A DNA stretch of 64,000 nucleotides from contig NZ_JAGGLG010000003.1 in the NCBI RefSeq assembly GCF_017874315.1, forward strand, positions 1 through 64,000, in the 5' to 3' direction. The notes below the pieces were generated by a model. The model did no database searches and was not told where the DNA came from. It was given only the letters and a program-made list of their open reading frames with translations. A program made the position numbers and the translations under genes. Positions within the stretch are counted from its first letter, which is position 1. Each line of letters begins with the position of its first letter. The stretch is from Symbiobacterium terraclitae (lineage in GTDB: Bacteria > Bacillota > Sulfobacillia > Symbiobacteriales > Symbiobacteriaceae). This document shows, piece by piece, positions 29,809 to 38,685 of the stretch.

Positions 29809-30426
29809 CTACTCGCTGCGCCAGTCGAACTTCGACCGGTCGACGGCCGTACGGTCGCCTTCCTCCTTCCGCCCGGTGGCCCGGGCGAGGAGATCGCTCT
29901 CACGGCTGCCGGCCGACTGGCCCGTCAGCTTCTCGAGCACGCCGGGGGGCAGGTCGACGGCGCCGCCGCCGATGGCCGTCCCGGTCAGCCCGCGGCCCAT
30001 GGTGGAGACGTCCACCCCGGGCGGAGCGTAGAAGAAGATGCCCGCGGAGACGCGCTGTGTCTCGCCGTTCAGGGCATAGATGGCCCCGTTGAGGAAGTTG
30101 AGGATCTTCTGAGCCAGATCCTTGTCGAGGGACTCGAGGTTCAGGATGACCGGCCGCCGGGCCTTCATCTGGTCGACGATCGTCTGGACCTCCTCAAAGG
30201 ACCGGGGCTCCACGACGATGACCTTGACGGCCCCCTTGTTGGATGGGACGGCGCTGATGGGCACCACCTTGTCGCGCCGGTCCGACGCGGCCGAACGGCG
30301 GGGCTCCTCCTGGTAGGCGACCGGAGCAGCCTCCTCCTCCAGTTCCTCGTCCTCGAACTCGTCCTCCTCGGGACCGAACCCCAGGTAGTCAACCAGTCGA
30401 TTCCACAGTCCCGGCTTGTTCGGCAT
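29809..30426 (-). CDS. sepF: Cell-division protein SepF
   Basis: Protein of 205 aa. An N-terminal amphipathic helix (GLWNRLVDYLGF) binds membrane, an acidic linker follows, and then the SepF core: VIVVEPRSFEEVQTIVDQMKARRPVILNL and GIFFYAPPGVDVS. It anchors and bundles FtsZ. The ATG at 30426 follows GGAGGTAA; an in-frame extension into the upstream gene is rejected. Confidence 0.93.
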   Translation of the reverse strand: MPNKPGLWNRLVDYLGFGPEEDEFEDEELEEEAAPVAYQEEPRRSAASDRRDKVVPISAVPSNKGAVKVIVVEPRSFEEVQTIVDQMKARRPVILNLESLDKDLAQKILNFLNGAIYALNGETQRVSAGIFFYAPPGVDVSTMGRGLTGTAIGGGAVDLPPGVLEKLTGQSAGSRESDLLARATGRKEEGDRTAVDRSKFDWRSE

Positions 30427-30476
30427 GTGCAGGTTACCTCCCCGGGTGCTTCTGGTGTACCCCAAACGTGCGCCCC

Positions 30477-31172
30477 TCAGTCCCGCGGGCCGAAGATCGC
30501 CGTGCCGACGCGGACCAGGGTGGCGCCCTCCTCTACCCCGACGACGTAGTCGCCGGACATGCCCATCGACAGGTGCTCCATGCTGATGCCCTCGAGCCCA
30601 AGATCCCGCACCTGGTCCCGCAGCTCCCGCAGGCGGCGGAAGTAGGGCCGGGCCTTTTCGGGGTCGTCGACCAGCGGGGCCATGGTCATCAGGCCGCGCA
30701 CCCGCACCCAGCGCTGCCCTGCGACGAGGCGCAGGAACGGTTCCAGATCGGCGGGGGCCAGGCCTTGCTTGGTATGCTCGCCGGATACGTTCACCTGGAC
30801 CAGCGCATCGCACGGGCGCCCGCGGCGCTCGCACTGCTTGACCAGCTCTTCCAGGAGCGAGACCCGGTCCAGCGAGTGGATCAGGTCTGCCCACTCCAGG
30901 GCCTGCTTGACCTTGTTGGTCTGCAGGGTGCCGATCAGGTGCCAGGTCGGCTGCTGGGCCTGCAGGAAGGGGGCCTTGGACCGCAGCTCCTGCACGCGGT
31001 TCTCGCCCAGGTGGCGGACGCCGGCGGCGAGGGCCTCCTCGATCTCGGCGACCGTCCGGGTCTTCGTGACGACCACCAGCGTCACCTCAGCCGGGTCGCG
31101 CCCGGCCCGCAGTGCGGCCGCGCGGATCTCTCCCAGCACTGACCCTATGTTTTCCATGATCTTCGACACCAC
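30477..31172 (-). CDS. YggS/YlmE family PLP-binding homeostasis protein
   Basis: About 231 aa from GTG 31172; ATG 31157 is an alternative. The PLP Lys lies in LVVVTKTRTVAEIEEAL, with the GENRVQEL signature and LSMGMSGDY near the C-terminus. The family binds PLP and affects vitamin B6 and amino-acid balance. Positioned as ylmE beside sepF. Confidence 0.93.
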   Translation of the reverse strand: MVSKIMENIGSVLGEIRAAALRAGRDPAEVTLVVVTKTRTVAEIEEALAAGVRHLGENRVQELRSKAPFLQAQQPTWHLIGTLQTNKVKQALEWADLIHSLDRVSLLEELVKQCERRGRPCDALVQVNVSGEHTKQGLAPADLEPFLRLVAGQRWVRVRGLMTMAPLVDDPEKARPYFRRLRELRDQVRDLGLEGISMEHLSMGMSGDYVVGVEEGATLVRVGTAIFGPRD

Positions 31173-31218
31173 GAACCAACTTCCCTTCCAATGCCGGATG
31201 GATTTCCCACCTCAGCAT

Positions 31219-32616
31219 TTACTCTGCCAGCCGCTGCGCCGCAGGGGGAGGCGGCTCCGTCAGCACCTCTGCGTCGGGCGACAGGTCTGCCTCCACCGCC
31301 ACCTCGTCGTCCGTGCCGCCGAGGACCCGCGCCGGCACGAAGCGGTAGCCGATCCGCCGGGCGACCCACACCCCGGTCCGGCCGCCTTCCACATCCACCG
31401 CCGACCGGGGCAGGATGGTGCCCTCGTACTCGGCCAGCAGCAGCGCGACCCGGATCCGCCGCACCCGCAGCGCATCGGCGGACGGGAGCGGCGCCGACAG
31501 GTGGAGCAGCACGTGCTCGCCCTCCTCGGCGATCCGGAGCACCGTTGCCTCCAGGGGCAGGTCCCGCCCGGCCACCTTCAGGGTGGCCCCGTTTGCGAGC
31601 AGGTCGGCGCGGGCCGACTCCGGCAGGCGCTCGGCCGGTACCAGGAGGAGCATCTCCACCTGGAGGTCGTCCACCAGCTTGAACAGGGGGGCGCCCTGCG
31701 CGACGGTCCCATGCGGAGCTTCGGTCACATCCGGATACGGCAGGTTCAGCAGCGACGCGGGCCCCCACCCGGCCACGGCCTCTGGCGTGAGGATCTCCTC
31801 CAGCCCGTCGGTCTGGTAGAGGACGACGCCCGAGACGTCGGTGGTGACCACCTGCGCCTCACCCACCGGCCACCCGGCTGGGATCTCCGGAGGGTCCTGC
31901 GCATCGGGTGGCGAGGTTGGGGACGGAGAGGGCGTGGGCGGGGCAGACGGCAAAGGTGCCGCCTCCGTGCCCGCCCAGGCGGCGTCCAGGCGCAGGGCCG
32001 GCAGCAGGGCGTCCTGGGCCCTGGCCAGCTCGTTCAGCCGTTCCTGGTAGGTCGACGTCGGCAGCCCATGGGCCAGGGCCTCGTTCAGGGCGACCGCCGT
32101 GGCGTAGATCTCGGCCGCCAGCCGCTCGTACTCCAGCCGGGCCGCCGACGGCACGGTCGGAAGCGACCCGGGATCAGTGCCGGGCGGTGCCGGCGTGGAC
32201 TCGCTGCCGCCTGCCGGCTCGGCGCCGGTTCCAGCGACCGATTCCGTGCCGGTGCCGACCGCCGCCGCTTCGGTGCCCTCCGACGCCGGAGAGGCTGCGA
32301 GGCCTCCCGGGACGAACTCCACGACCGCCCCGCCGACCCGCACCCGTCCGCCCTCGGCAGCCAGGCGGCGGACGGCCCCGGCCTGCGGCGCCCGGACCAC
32401 CTGCTCCCGGCGGACGATAACCGCATCGGCATCCACGGTAACCGCCAGGGTTCCGATACGCACCCCCGACAGCGGCAGTTCGGACCCCGGGCCGGTGGCC
32501 GCCGGCGTGGTCCGGAGCAGGTAGGCTGCGGATGTGACGGCGGCAGCGGCCAGCAGGAGGAGGGGCCACCGGCGGCGGCGCCGCAGCCGGCGCGGCCTGC
32601 GGTTGTCGGAACCCAT
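31219..32616 (-). CDS. HlyD-like membrane-anchored protein
   Basis: Protein of 465 aa. A basic start (RRPRRLRRRRRW), one membrane helix (about 17-34), then a barrel-like region (VVRAPQAGAVRRLAAEGGRVRVGGAVVEF), a helical segment with Pro/Ser-rich linkers (about 105-260) and C-terminal beta-rich parts. This is the layout of HlyD/RND adaptor relatives. A similar gene lies between pgeF and ylmE in several Clostridia-type clusters. No export ATPase or permease is nearby, so its partner is unknown. Confidence 0.7.
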   Translation of the reverse strand: MGSDNRRPRRLRRRRRWPLLLLAAAAVTSAAYLLRTTPAATGPGSELPLSGVRIGTLAVTVDADAVIVRREQVVRAPQAGAVRRLAAEGGRVRVGGAVVEFVPGGLAASPASEGTEAAAVGTGTESVAGTGAEPAGGSESTPAPPGTDPGSLPTVPSAARLEYERLAAEIYATAVALNEALAHGLPTSTYQERLNELARAQDALLPALRLDAAWAGTEAAPLPSAPPTPSPSPTSPPDAQDPPEIPAGWPVGEAQVVTTDVSGVVLYQTDGLEEILTPEAVAGWGPASLLNLPYPDVTEAPHGTVAQGAPLFKLVDDLQVEMLLLVPAERLPESARADLLANGATLKVAGRDLPLEATVLRIAEEGEHVLLHLSAPLPSADALRVRRIRVALLLAEYEGTILPRSAVDVEGGRTGVWVARRIGYRFVPARVLGGTDDEVAVEADLSPDAEVLTEPPPPAAQRLAE

Positions 32617-32634
32617 GGCAACCCCCCTCCAGGA

Positions 32635-33501
32635 TCAGATCAGGGCGATGATCGCGGCACCGCGGCCCGCCGTCCCGCCCTCGGCCCGGTGGCTGAACAG
32701 CCGGTCGCGCTGGCAGGCGGTGCAGACCTCCGCCAGATGGATATGCCGTACGCCTGCCGACTCGAGATCGAGCCGGTTGGCCGTCCAGAGATCGAGCATG
32801 TGGCGCCCCGCGCGGGCGCCCGGGCGCAGCAGGGCCTGGGCCCTGTCGCCGTAGTAGCCGCGCACGGGCCGGACCACGGCGTCGTCCACCTCGTAGCAGC
32901 AGGGGCCGATGGACGGCCCGATCGCCGCGTGCACGTCCGCGGGGTCGCAGCCGAAGCGGGCGGCCATGGCCCGCACGGTCGCGGCGGCGATGCCGGCCAC
33001 GGTACCGCGCCAGCCGGCGTGCGCCACGCCGACTACCCGACGGACGGGATCGTACAGGTAGACGGGGACGCAGTCGGCCGCGGTGACCACCAGGCCCAGG
33101 CCGGGCCGGTCGGTGATCAGGGCGTCGGTCTCGGGGATGAGCCGGACCTCGTCGGCGGAACTTGGGGGCAGCGGGCCGTCCGGGTGCACGGCGTCGCCGG
33201 TGGCGTCGGGCAGCGCCGCCACCCGGTTGCCGTGCACCAGCCCGGCCATGACGGCCGTGCCCGGCGTCAGACCCAGCGCCGCGATGCTGCGCCGCCGGTT
33301 CTCCCGCACGGACTCCGGCTGGTCGCCGACGCTCACGCTCCAGTTGAGGCCCCCGCCCCAGCGGGCGCTCACGCCGCCCTGCCGCCCGGTGAAGACCGCC
33401 CGGACGCCCCCCAGCGCCTCCAGTGCGGTCAGGTGCAGCAGCTGCACCCCGTCGTGCTCAACCCATGTGGCCACGCCCACCCTCGGGCCAACCCCTCTCA
33501 T
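32635..33501 (-). CDS. pgeF: Polyphenol oxidase-family peptidoglycan editing factor (YlmD/PgeF)
   Basis: Protein of 288 aa. The copper/zinc-site motifs VVTAADCVPVYLYD, VGVAHAGWRGTVAG and GPSIGPCCYEV are all present. Family members act on purine nucleosides or remove L-Ser misincorporated in peptidoglycan; which applies here cannot be told. Positioned as ylmD. Confidence 0.9.
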   Translation of the reverse strand: MRGVGPRVGVATWVEHDGVQLLHLTALEALGGVRAVFTGRQGGVSARWGGGLNWSVSVGDQPESVRENRRRSIAALGLTPGTAVMAGLVHGNRVAALPDATGDAVHPDGPLPPSSADEVRLIPETDALITDRPGLGLVVTAADCVPVYLYDPVRRVVGVAHAGWRGTVAGIAAATVRAMAARFGCDPADVHAAIGPSIGPCCYEVDDAVVRPVRGYYGDRAQALLRPGARAGRHMLDLWTANRLDLESAGVRHIHLAEVCTACQRDRLFSHRAEGGTAGRGAAIIALI

Positions 33502-33574
33502 AGTTCAACTTTCATGCCATCTATTCTACCAGAAAATCGGCGTCTCAGACGCGCTGCGGCGGGGTGAAATGGCG

Positions 33575-33605
33575 GGAGCGGTTCACCGCACCGGTGAACC
33601 GCTCC
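33575..33605. terminator. Perfect hairpin between ylmC and pgeF
   Basis: A 14-bp perfect stem, GGAGCGGTTCACCG-CAC-CGGTGAACCGCTCC, lies 38 bp past the ylmC stop. There is no clear U tract. Confidence 0.6.
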
Positions 33606-33642
33606 GTGCTTCCCGTATGTGGACTCAGGCCAGGGTCCGGGT

Positions 33643-33888
33643 TCAGAGCGGGACTGGCCGCTCGATCTCGACCAGAATGCAGTCTGGCCCGATGCAGACG
33701 ATCTTGGTCCAGGGGATCACGATGTCGGGGCCGCCGCCCCAGAGGCCGAACCAGCGCCCCTCCCCCGGCACCACGATCGCCGTGATGCGCCCGGACTTCT
33801 CGTCGATCTCGATGTCGATCAACTCGCCCAGCCGCCGCCCGGTCCGGATGTCGATCACGTCCTTGCGCAGGTCCGACGCCTTGGCCAC
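33643..33888 (-). CDS. ylmC: YlmC/YmxH family PRC-barrel protein
   Basis: Protein of 81 aa. GTG start at 33888, 9 nt after GGAGGAGG. It is a PRC-barrel: DVIDIRTGRRLGELIDIEIDEKSGRITAIVV and IPWTKIVCIGPDCILVE. YlmC/YmxH proteins are small, sporulation-associated and of unknown function. The position next to sigG matches other spore formers. Confidence 0.88.
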   Translation of the reverse strand: MAKASDLRKDVIDIRTGRRLGELIDIEIDEKSGRITAIVVPGEGRWFGLWGGGPDIVIPWTKIVCIGPDCILVEIERPVPL

Positions 33889-33958
33889 CGTGACCGCCCT
33901 CCTCCCGCGCTGCTCACCTCATCCTATGCGGCGAGGGCTTGGCCGTTTCCGTGGGCGG

Positions 33959-34549
33959 TCAGAGCGGGCAGACGCACTGGCAGGGCATCGCCCCGCCGGC
34001 GTCGACGACGCCGAACGGATCGGGCCGGCGGCCCGGACCGGCCGCCGGGGCCTGCACCTCGCGGATCGTGTAGCAGAACGACGGGTAGACCAGGCACCAG
34101 AAGTTCGCACCCGCCGCATCGCCGATCAGGATGCGCAGGGCCCGGTACCGGCCGGCGGGCAGGTAGAGCCCGTCGTAGGCCTTGCCGGGAAAGTCGAAAC
34201 TGCCCAGTTCGGCCCGCACCGGGTAGGTGAATCCCTGCTCGGCGATGACCGCGGCGGCGGCGCCCTCCAGCTCCCCGAGCAGGCTCCGGATGACCTCCTC
34301 AGCCGCCTCCCGGCTTCCCGCCCCGGCCAGGGCGGGCCGGAGCCGGTCGAGGACGGCGTCGCGCACGTCCAGCTTCAGCGCCTGGTCGGCCTCGTCGTCG
34401 CTGTGGGCGATGACGTGGATGCGCACCAGGTTCGGATCGGCCAGCTCGGGCTCGCCAGGCGCCGCGGCCATGGCCAGCATGATGCCCCCGCCCGCCTGGA
34501 CGAGGCCCAGGGCAATCAGGAGCCAGCCGGTAATCAGCTTCCGGTTCAT
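33959..34549 (-). CDS. spoIIR: Stage II sporulation protein R
   Basis: Protein of 196 aa. A signal sequence (about 8-28) precedes VRIHVIAHSDDEADQALKLDVRDAVLDRLRP, the SpoIIR signature. The forespore secretes it to switch on SpoIIGA cleavage of pro-sigma-E in the mother cell. Here it sits immediately downstream of sigG, sigE and spoIIGA, so the whole signalling pathway is in one place; in B. subtilis spoIIR is elsewhere. Confidence 0.92.
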   Translation of the reverse strand: MNRKLITGWLLIALGLVQAGGGIMLAMAAAPGEPELADPNLVRIHVIAHSDDEADQALKLDVRDAVLDRLRPALAGAGSREAAEEVIRSLLGELEGAAAAVIAEQGFTYPVRAELGSFDFPGKAYDGLYLPAGRYRALRILIGDAAGANFWCLVYPSFCYTIREVQAPAAGPGRRPDPFGVVDAGGAMPCQCVCPL

Positions 34550-34701
34550 CGTTTCTCCTCCCTCGGCGGGGGATACGTCCCCGCCCTCCCAGGAAGAGAG
34601 TCTTGCCCGGTTGACGATAATCTAAACAGGGTGACATAAACGGGTGAACGAGGCCGCCCTGCGAACATGCGGCTTGGGCGCGCCGCCGCGCCGGACGCGC
34701 C

Positions 34702-34730
34702 GGGGCCCCACCCGGGTCGGGTGAGGCCCC
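34702..34730 (-). terminator. Hairpin after sigG
   Basis: GGGGCC(T)CACCC pairs with GGGTG(G)GGCCCC, 16 bp past the sigG stop, separating sigG from spoIIR. There is no U tract. Confidence 0.5.
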
Positions 34731-34745
34731 TGCACTGTGTACCGG

Positions 34746-35519
34746 TTACACGTACTTGCGCATGTGCGACAGCGCGGCCTTCTCCAGCCGGCTCACCTGC
34801 GCCTGGGAGATGCCGATCTCCTCCGCCACCTCCATCTGGGTCTTGCCCTCGAAGAAGCGGAGCGTCAGGATCAGCCGCTCCCGCTCGTTGAGCCGGTGCA
34901 GGGCCTGGCGGATGCTGATCCCCTCCAGCCACTGCCCGTCGTGCTCCGACTCGTCGCTGACCTGATCCATGACGTAGATGGGGTCGCCGCCATCGTGGTA
35001 GAGCGGCTCGAAGAGCGACACCGGCTCCTGAATCGAGTCCAGGGCGTAGACGATCTCCTCCAGGGGAAGCTTCAGTTCGTCGGCGATCTCCTGGACGGTC
35101 GGCTCCCGTGAAAGCTTGCTGACCAGCGTGTCGCGCACCTGCAGCGCCTTGTAGGCGATGTCCCGCAGCGAGCGGCTGACCCGGATCGGGTTGTTGTCGC
35201 GCAGGTAGCGCCGGATCTCGCCGATGATCATGGGCACGGCGTAGGTGCTGAACTTGACGTTCTGGCTCAGGTCGAAGTTGTCGATCGCCTTCATCAGGCC
35301 GATGCAGCCGACCTGAAACAGATCGTCGACGTACTCCCCCCGGTTGTTGAACCGCTGGATGACGCTGAGCACCAGGCGAAGGTTTCCGGTGATCAACTGG
35401 TCGCGGGCCGCAGTCTCACCGCTCTGCATCCGCATGAACAGCTGGCGCATCTCGGCATTGGTCAGGACCGGAAGCTTGGCGGTGTTGACCCCGGGTATCT
35501 CCACTTTGTTGATCATCAT
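34746..35519 (-). CDS. sigG: Sporulation sigma factor G
   Basis: Protein of 257 aa. The N-terminus NKVEIPGVNTAKLPVLTNAEMRQLF is the SigG signature. Sigma-70 regions 2 (GNLRLVLSVIQRF), 3 and 4 (GISQAQVSRLEKAAL) are complete. It directs late forespore transcription. The start is 35519 or 35516. It follows sigE with a 137-bp AT-richer gap that probably holds its own forespore promoter, which I could not assign. Confidence 0.95.
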   Translation of the reverse strand: MMINKVEIPGVNTAKLPVLTNAEMRQLFMRMQSGETAARDQLITGNLRLVLSVIQRFNNRGEYVDDLFQVGCIGLMKAIDNFDLSQNVKFSTYAVPMIIGEIRRYLRDNNPIRVSRSLRDIAYKALQVRDTLVSKLSREPTVQEIADELKLPLEEIVYALDSIQEPVSLFEPLYHDGGDPIYVMDQVSDESEHDGQWLEGISIRQALHRLNERERLILTLRFFEGKTQMEVAEEIGISQAQVSRLEKAALSHMRKYV

Positions 35520-35656
35520 GCCGGGACGATGCCTCCCCCATGGGCGCCGGACGGCTGCCCCATTCATGTGGGAGTATGTCCACGGCTTCCGGGCGCTATT
35601 CCGTGTTCAGGAATCGCTTACATATACTGTATACCTGCATAACGTTCCGACACTGG

Positions 35657-36412
35657 TTATTCCATACGAAGGATCTCCTTCTTCAGCCGCTTGAAGATGC
35701 GCTTCTCCAGGCGGGAGATGTAGCTCTGCGAGATGCCCAGCAGGTCGGCCACCTCCTTCTGCGTGCGCTCCCGGCCGTCCGTGAGTCCGAAGCGCAGCTC
35801 CATGATGCGCTTCTCCCGGCCGGTCAGCTTGGCCATCGCCTTGCGCAGCAGGATGCGGTCGACCTCCTCCTCGAGGCCGCGGTAGATGATGTCACCGTCC
35901 GTGCCCATCACGTCCGAGAGGAGGAGTTCGTTGCCCTCCCAGTCCTTGTTGAGCGGCTCGTCGAAGGAGACCTCGCTCCGGGTGCGTGAGGAGCGACGCA
36001 GGTACATCAGAATCTCATTCTCAATGCATTTTGAAGCATAGGTGGCCAGCTTGATCCGCTTCGACGGGTCGAAGGTCTTCACCGCCTTGATGAGGCCGAT
36101 CGTGCCGATGGAGACCAGGTCTTCGACCCAGATGCCCGTGTTGTCGAACTTGCGGGCGATGTAGACGACGAGGCGCAGGTTGCGCTCGATCAGGGTGTTC
36201 TTGACGCTCTCATCGCCCTCTGTCAGGCGCATGAGCAGCTCGGCTTCCTCTTCCCCCGTCAGGGGCGGCGGCAGCGCCTCGCTGGAGCCTACGTAGTAGA
36301 TCGGTCTGGGCTTCAGCAGGCCTCTGGCGACGAGCCAGCGCAGCGCGCGGGTAGACACCCGGAAGAGGACCCCCTGTAGCGCCAGAAGCTGCCTCCTAAC
36401 GAACGTGTGCAT
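35657..36412 (-). CDS. sigE: Sporulation sigma factor E precursor
   Basis: Protein of 251 aa. A pro-sequence and linker (about 1-50, ending [17 protein letters not shown]) precede region 2 with [37 protein letters not shown]. Region 4 has [25 protein letters not shown]. It drives mother-cell transcription after SpoIIGA removes the pro-sequence. The ATG at 36412 follows GGAGGAGG and lies inside the 3' end of spoIIGA, overlapping by 17 bp. Confidence 0.95.
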   Translation of the reverse strand: MHTFVRRQLLALQGVLFRVSTRALRWLVARGLLKPRPIYYVGSSEALPPPLTGEEEAELLMRLTEGDESVKNTLIERNLRLVVYIARKFDNTGIWVEDLVSIGTIGLIKAVKTFDPSKRIKLATYASKCIENEILMYLRRSSRTRSEVSFDEPLNKDWEGNELLLSDVMGTDGDIIYRGLEEEVDRILLRKAMAKLTGREKRIMELRFGLTDGRERTQKEVADLLGISQSYISRLEKRIFKRLKKEILRME

Positions 36413-37352
36413 CGGGCCACTCCTCCTCCTTCTCACCGGTGCGGCTCCGCCGTTGATTCCTCCGGGCCGCTGCCGCAATCTCCCCGGGCAGAAGCGCCGC
36501 ATAGCGCCCTTCCGGATCCAGCGGGTGGGCCGCCAACCCGATATGGCCGCGCACGGGCACCCACTCCCCCCGTCCCAGCGGGCGGACGGCCACGCCGTCG
36601 GGCCTGACCACCAGCAGCATCCCGTCGGCCCGCCCCACCGCGGCGTAGGGCACCAGCTGGCACCGGACCTGCCACTCCGGGGGCAGGCCGTCCAGCACGT
36701 CCAGCCCGCCGCCCGCAGCGCGGACCACCTCGGGCGGGAGGTGGGCACGCATCCGGTCAGCGGCCACGATGACGACGGGAAGGCCGCTCACGGGGGTGCG
36801 CAGGTGGTTGCCCGAGTCCAGCAGTCCGACCAGGGTGGCCCGCCGGTCGTCGAAGAAGACCGCCAGCTCGTAGAGGGCGTCATCAACCTCAGCCCGCTCC
36901 CGGTGCACCTGCCAGAGCAGCTGGACGCCGCCGACCGCCACGCCCACCCCGGTGGCCACCAGGATGGCCGGTGGCGAGACGAACAGGTCGGGGCGGCGCT
37001 CCTCGAGGAGCCGCAGCAGCCCGCCAGCCAGGGCCAGACCGGTCCAGAAGAAGGCGAACACCGCCGCGAACTGCGACCACGTGCCGGGCCAGACCACCAG
37101 CAGGACCAGCAGGGCACTGACCGAGACCACCGCCGCCCCGGAAACCAGCCAGTCCCCCCCACCGCCCGGCCAGGCGGTCGGGAGGACCACCGGCAGCACC
37201 GCAAGGGCCGCACCCAGCAGCGCCGCCGCCCAGAGCCTCCAGGTACGCGGGCGCACCCGGGCGACCCGAGCGGCGAACCAGAGCAGCGCCAGGTCGAAGG
37301 CGAGGTTGATGACGAACAGGAGCACCTGCCCGACAGCGGTCACTTCACCCAC
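36396..37352 (-). CDS. spoIIGA: Sigma-E processing peptidase SpoIIGA
   Basis: Protein of 318 aa. Five hydrophobic segments in about 1-150, then an aspartic-protease domain with [20 protein letters not shown], catalytic Asp near 179. It cleaves pro-sigma-E in the mother-cell septal membrane once triggered by SpoIIR. GTG start at 37352 after GGGGGG. Forms the spoIIGA-sigE operon. Confidence 0.92.
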   Translation of the reverse strand: MGEVTAVGQVLLFVINLAFDLALLWFAARVARVRPRTWRLWAAALLGAALAVLPVVLPTAWPGGGGDWLVSGAAVVSVSALLVLLVVWPGTWSQFAAVFAFFWTGLALAGGLLRLLEERRPDLFVSPPAILVATGVGVAVGGVQLLWQVHRERAEVDDALYELAVFFDDRRATLVGLLDSGNHLRTPVSGLPVVIVAADRMRAHLPPEVVRAAGGGLDVLDGLPPEWQVRCQLVPYAAVGRADGMLLVVRPDGVAVRPLGRGEWVPVRGHIGLAAHPLDPEGRYAALLPGEIAAAARRNQRRSRTGEKEEEWPDAHVR

Positions 37353-37486
37353 GCCAGGCCCCCCTGCAACGGCTCACCCCATCCCGCAGCGCGAGACTAC
37401 GAAGCAAGTCCTGCATTTATGCCACCATCTTAGCCCAGCCGCGCTGTCGCTTGTGGTCGCAACGTGACGCCGCCGTTTGACGCATC

Positions 37487-37494
37487 TTGTCGAA
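37487..37494 (+). promoter_or_regulatory. Candidate Spo0A box upstream of spoIIGA
   Basis: TTGTCGAA matches the 0A-box core TGTCGAA perfectly and lies about 135 bp upstream of spoIIGA. In B. subtilis the spoIIG promoter is activated by Spo0A from such sites. A weaker relative, CGTCAAA on the minus strand, lies just downstream. I could not fix the -10/-35 boxes. Confidence 0.5.
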
Positions 37495-37542
37495 CCCCGG
37501 GAGCATGCTCATGCCGCCCGGCCATCGACCCGGTCGGGCGGC

Positions 37543-37623
37543 GGGGGCGCGTCCGTCCGCCCTGGTGGAGGGGGCGCATCGGTCCGTCCTGACGGAGGGA
37601 GCGCACCGGCCCTCATCGGCAGG
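37543..37623. repeat. Three imperfect 27-bp repeats
   Basis: Units starting GGGGGCGCGTC, GGGGCGCATC and GGAGCGCACC lie at 37543, 37571 and 37598, diverging toward the right. They are adjacent to the 58-bp array. Confidence 0.6.
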
Positions 37624-37668
37624 GGAACGCCTGGCCCCGGCCCCGGGGGGTGCTCCCACCCCATCCGT

Positions 37669-38097
37669 TCTGTTCGGCTTCACTGTTGATGCGGTGGCCC
37701 AGGGGGACCCAGCCGACTCCATCCGCTCTGTTCCACTTCACTGTTGATGCCCTGGCCCAGGGGGACCCAGCCAACCCCATCCGCTCTGTTCGGCTTCACT
37801 GTTGATGCCGCTGCTCCAGGGGGCCCCACCCGACCGTATCCACTCTGTTCGGCTTCACTGTTGATGCCTGGCCCAGGGGGACCCAGCCAACCCCATCCGC
37901 TCTGTTCGGCTTCACTGTTGATGCCGCTGCTCCAGGGGGCCCCACCCGACCCCATCCGCTCTGTTCGGCCTCACTGTTGATGCCGCTGCTCCAGGGGGCC
38001 CCACCCGACCCCATCCGCTCTGTTCCACTTCACTGTTGATGCCCTGCCCCCGCGGCCCCACCCGACCGTATCCACTCTGTTCGGCTTTACTGTTGAT
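37669..38097 (+). repeat. Dispersed repeat cluster 4, left arm: eight forward copies, 58-bp period
   Basis: Cores start at 37669, 37727, 37785, 37844, 37901, 37960, 38019 and 38076. Intervals are 57-59 bp. The intervening sequence comes in two alternating types: one with GGCCCAGGGGGACCCAGCC and one with GCTGCTCCAGGGGGCCCCA. Because the intervals resemble each other, this is a tandem array and not a CRISPR. Confidence 0.92.
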
Positions 38098-38144
38098 GCC
38101 GCTGCTCCCCGTCTCTGAACTGCAACGGGTGGACCTGCGGCGGG

Positions 38145-38480
38145 ATCAACATCGGGCTATAACAGATCCCGTGCGCGAGAACGGGGGCCTCCCCGCCCGA
38201 GCCCTAGCCTCCGGGGCCCCCACCGTGTCGGGCTGCGGGCGGACACCACCATCAACACTCAACCAGAACAGACCCGATGCGCGGCAACGAAGCCCCTCCC
38301 CGCCCGAGCCCCGGCCCACGCGGCCCCCACCGTGCCGAGCCGCGCAGCGCCATCAACACGCAACCAGAACAGACCCGATGCGCGGCAACGAGGACCCTCC
38401 CCGCCCGAGCCCCGGCCCCCCGGGGTACCCACTGTGTCGCACACTCCCTCGCACCACCATCAACACGCAACCAGAACAGA
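38145..38480 (-). repeat. Dispersed repeat cluster 4, right arm: four reverse copies, about 104-bp period
   Basis: Reverse cores lie at 38145-38166, 38251-38272, 38352-38373 and 38459-38480. Each of the last three is followed by CCCGATGCGCGGCAACG or a close variant. They face the left arm across a 47-bp gap (38098-38144). No gene is visible between spoIIGA and ftsZ. Confidence 0.88.
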
Positions 38481-38582
38481 CCCGATGTGCGGCAACGAGG
38501 GACCTCCGCGCCCGAGCTCCGGCCCCCCGGGGTACCCACCAAACCGCACGAGCCTGGAAATGCCGCCCGCGCCGGCGGGCGC

Positions 38583-38615
38583 GAGAAAGGGCGCCCCCTG
38601 CTCAGGGGCGCCCCC
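38583..38615 (-). terminator. Terminator of ftsZ
   Basis: On the minus strand GGGGCGCCCC-TGAGCA-GGGGGCGCCC is followed by TTTCT, about 70 bp past the ftsZ stop. Confidence 0.7.
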
Positions 38616-38685
38616 AGTTCGCGATCTTCAGCTCCGGAGCTCACGCCCAACTCGGGCGCAGACTCCCGCGTCTGTCGGCAAATCC

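Larger units (their letters stand above)
37353..37668. other. spoIIGA upstream region
   Basis: The 316 bp upstream of spoIIGA hold no gene. The part near the gene carries a Spo0A box and should contain the promoter. Further out, a 27-bp triple repeat (37543-37623) leads into the dispersed repeat array. Confidence 0.6.

Noticed and set aside
35520-35656. Assignable sigma-F or sigma-G promoter for sigG
   Set aside because: The region is AT-richer and contains GTATAC/GTATAT, but no -10/-35 pair with correct spacing could be fitted.
37680-38014. Short open frames reading INSEAEQSG-type repeated peptides over the repeat array
   Set aside because: They arise because 58-59-bp units happen to stay open in some frames. 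There is no ribosome site, and the peptides change frame with unit length.
37669-38097. CRISPR array
   Set aside because: The period and repeat length are CRISPR-like, but the intervals between cores are near copies of each other and not unique spacers. The core drifts between copies, and no cas genes are nearby.
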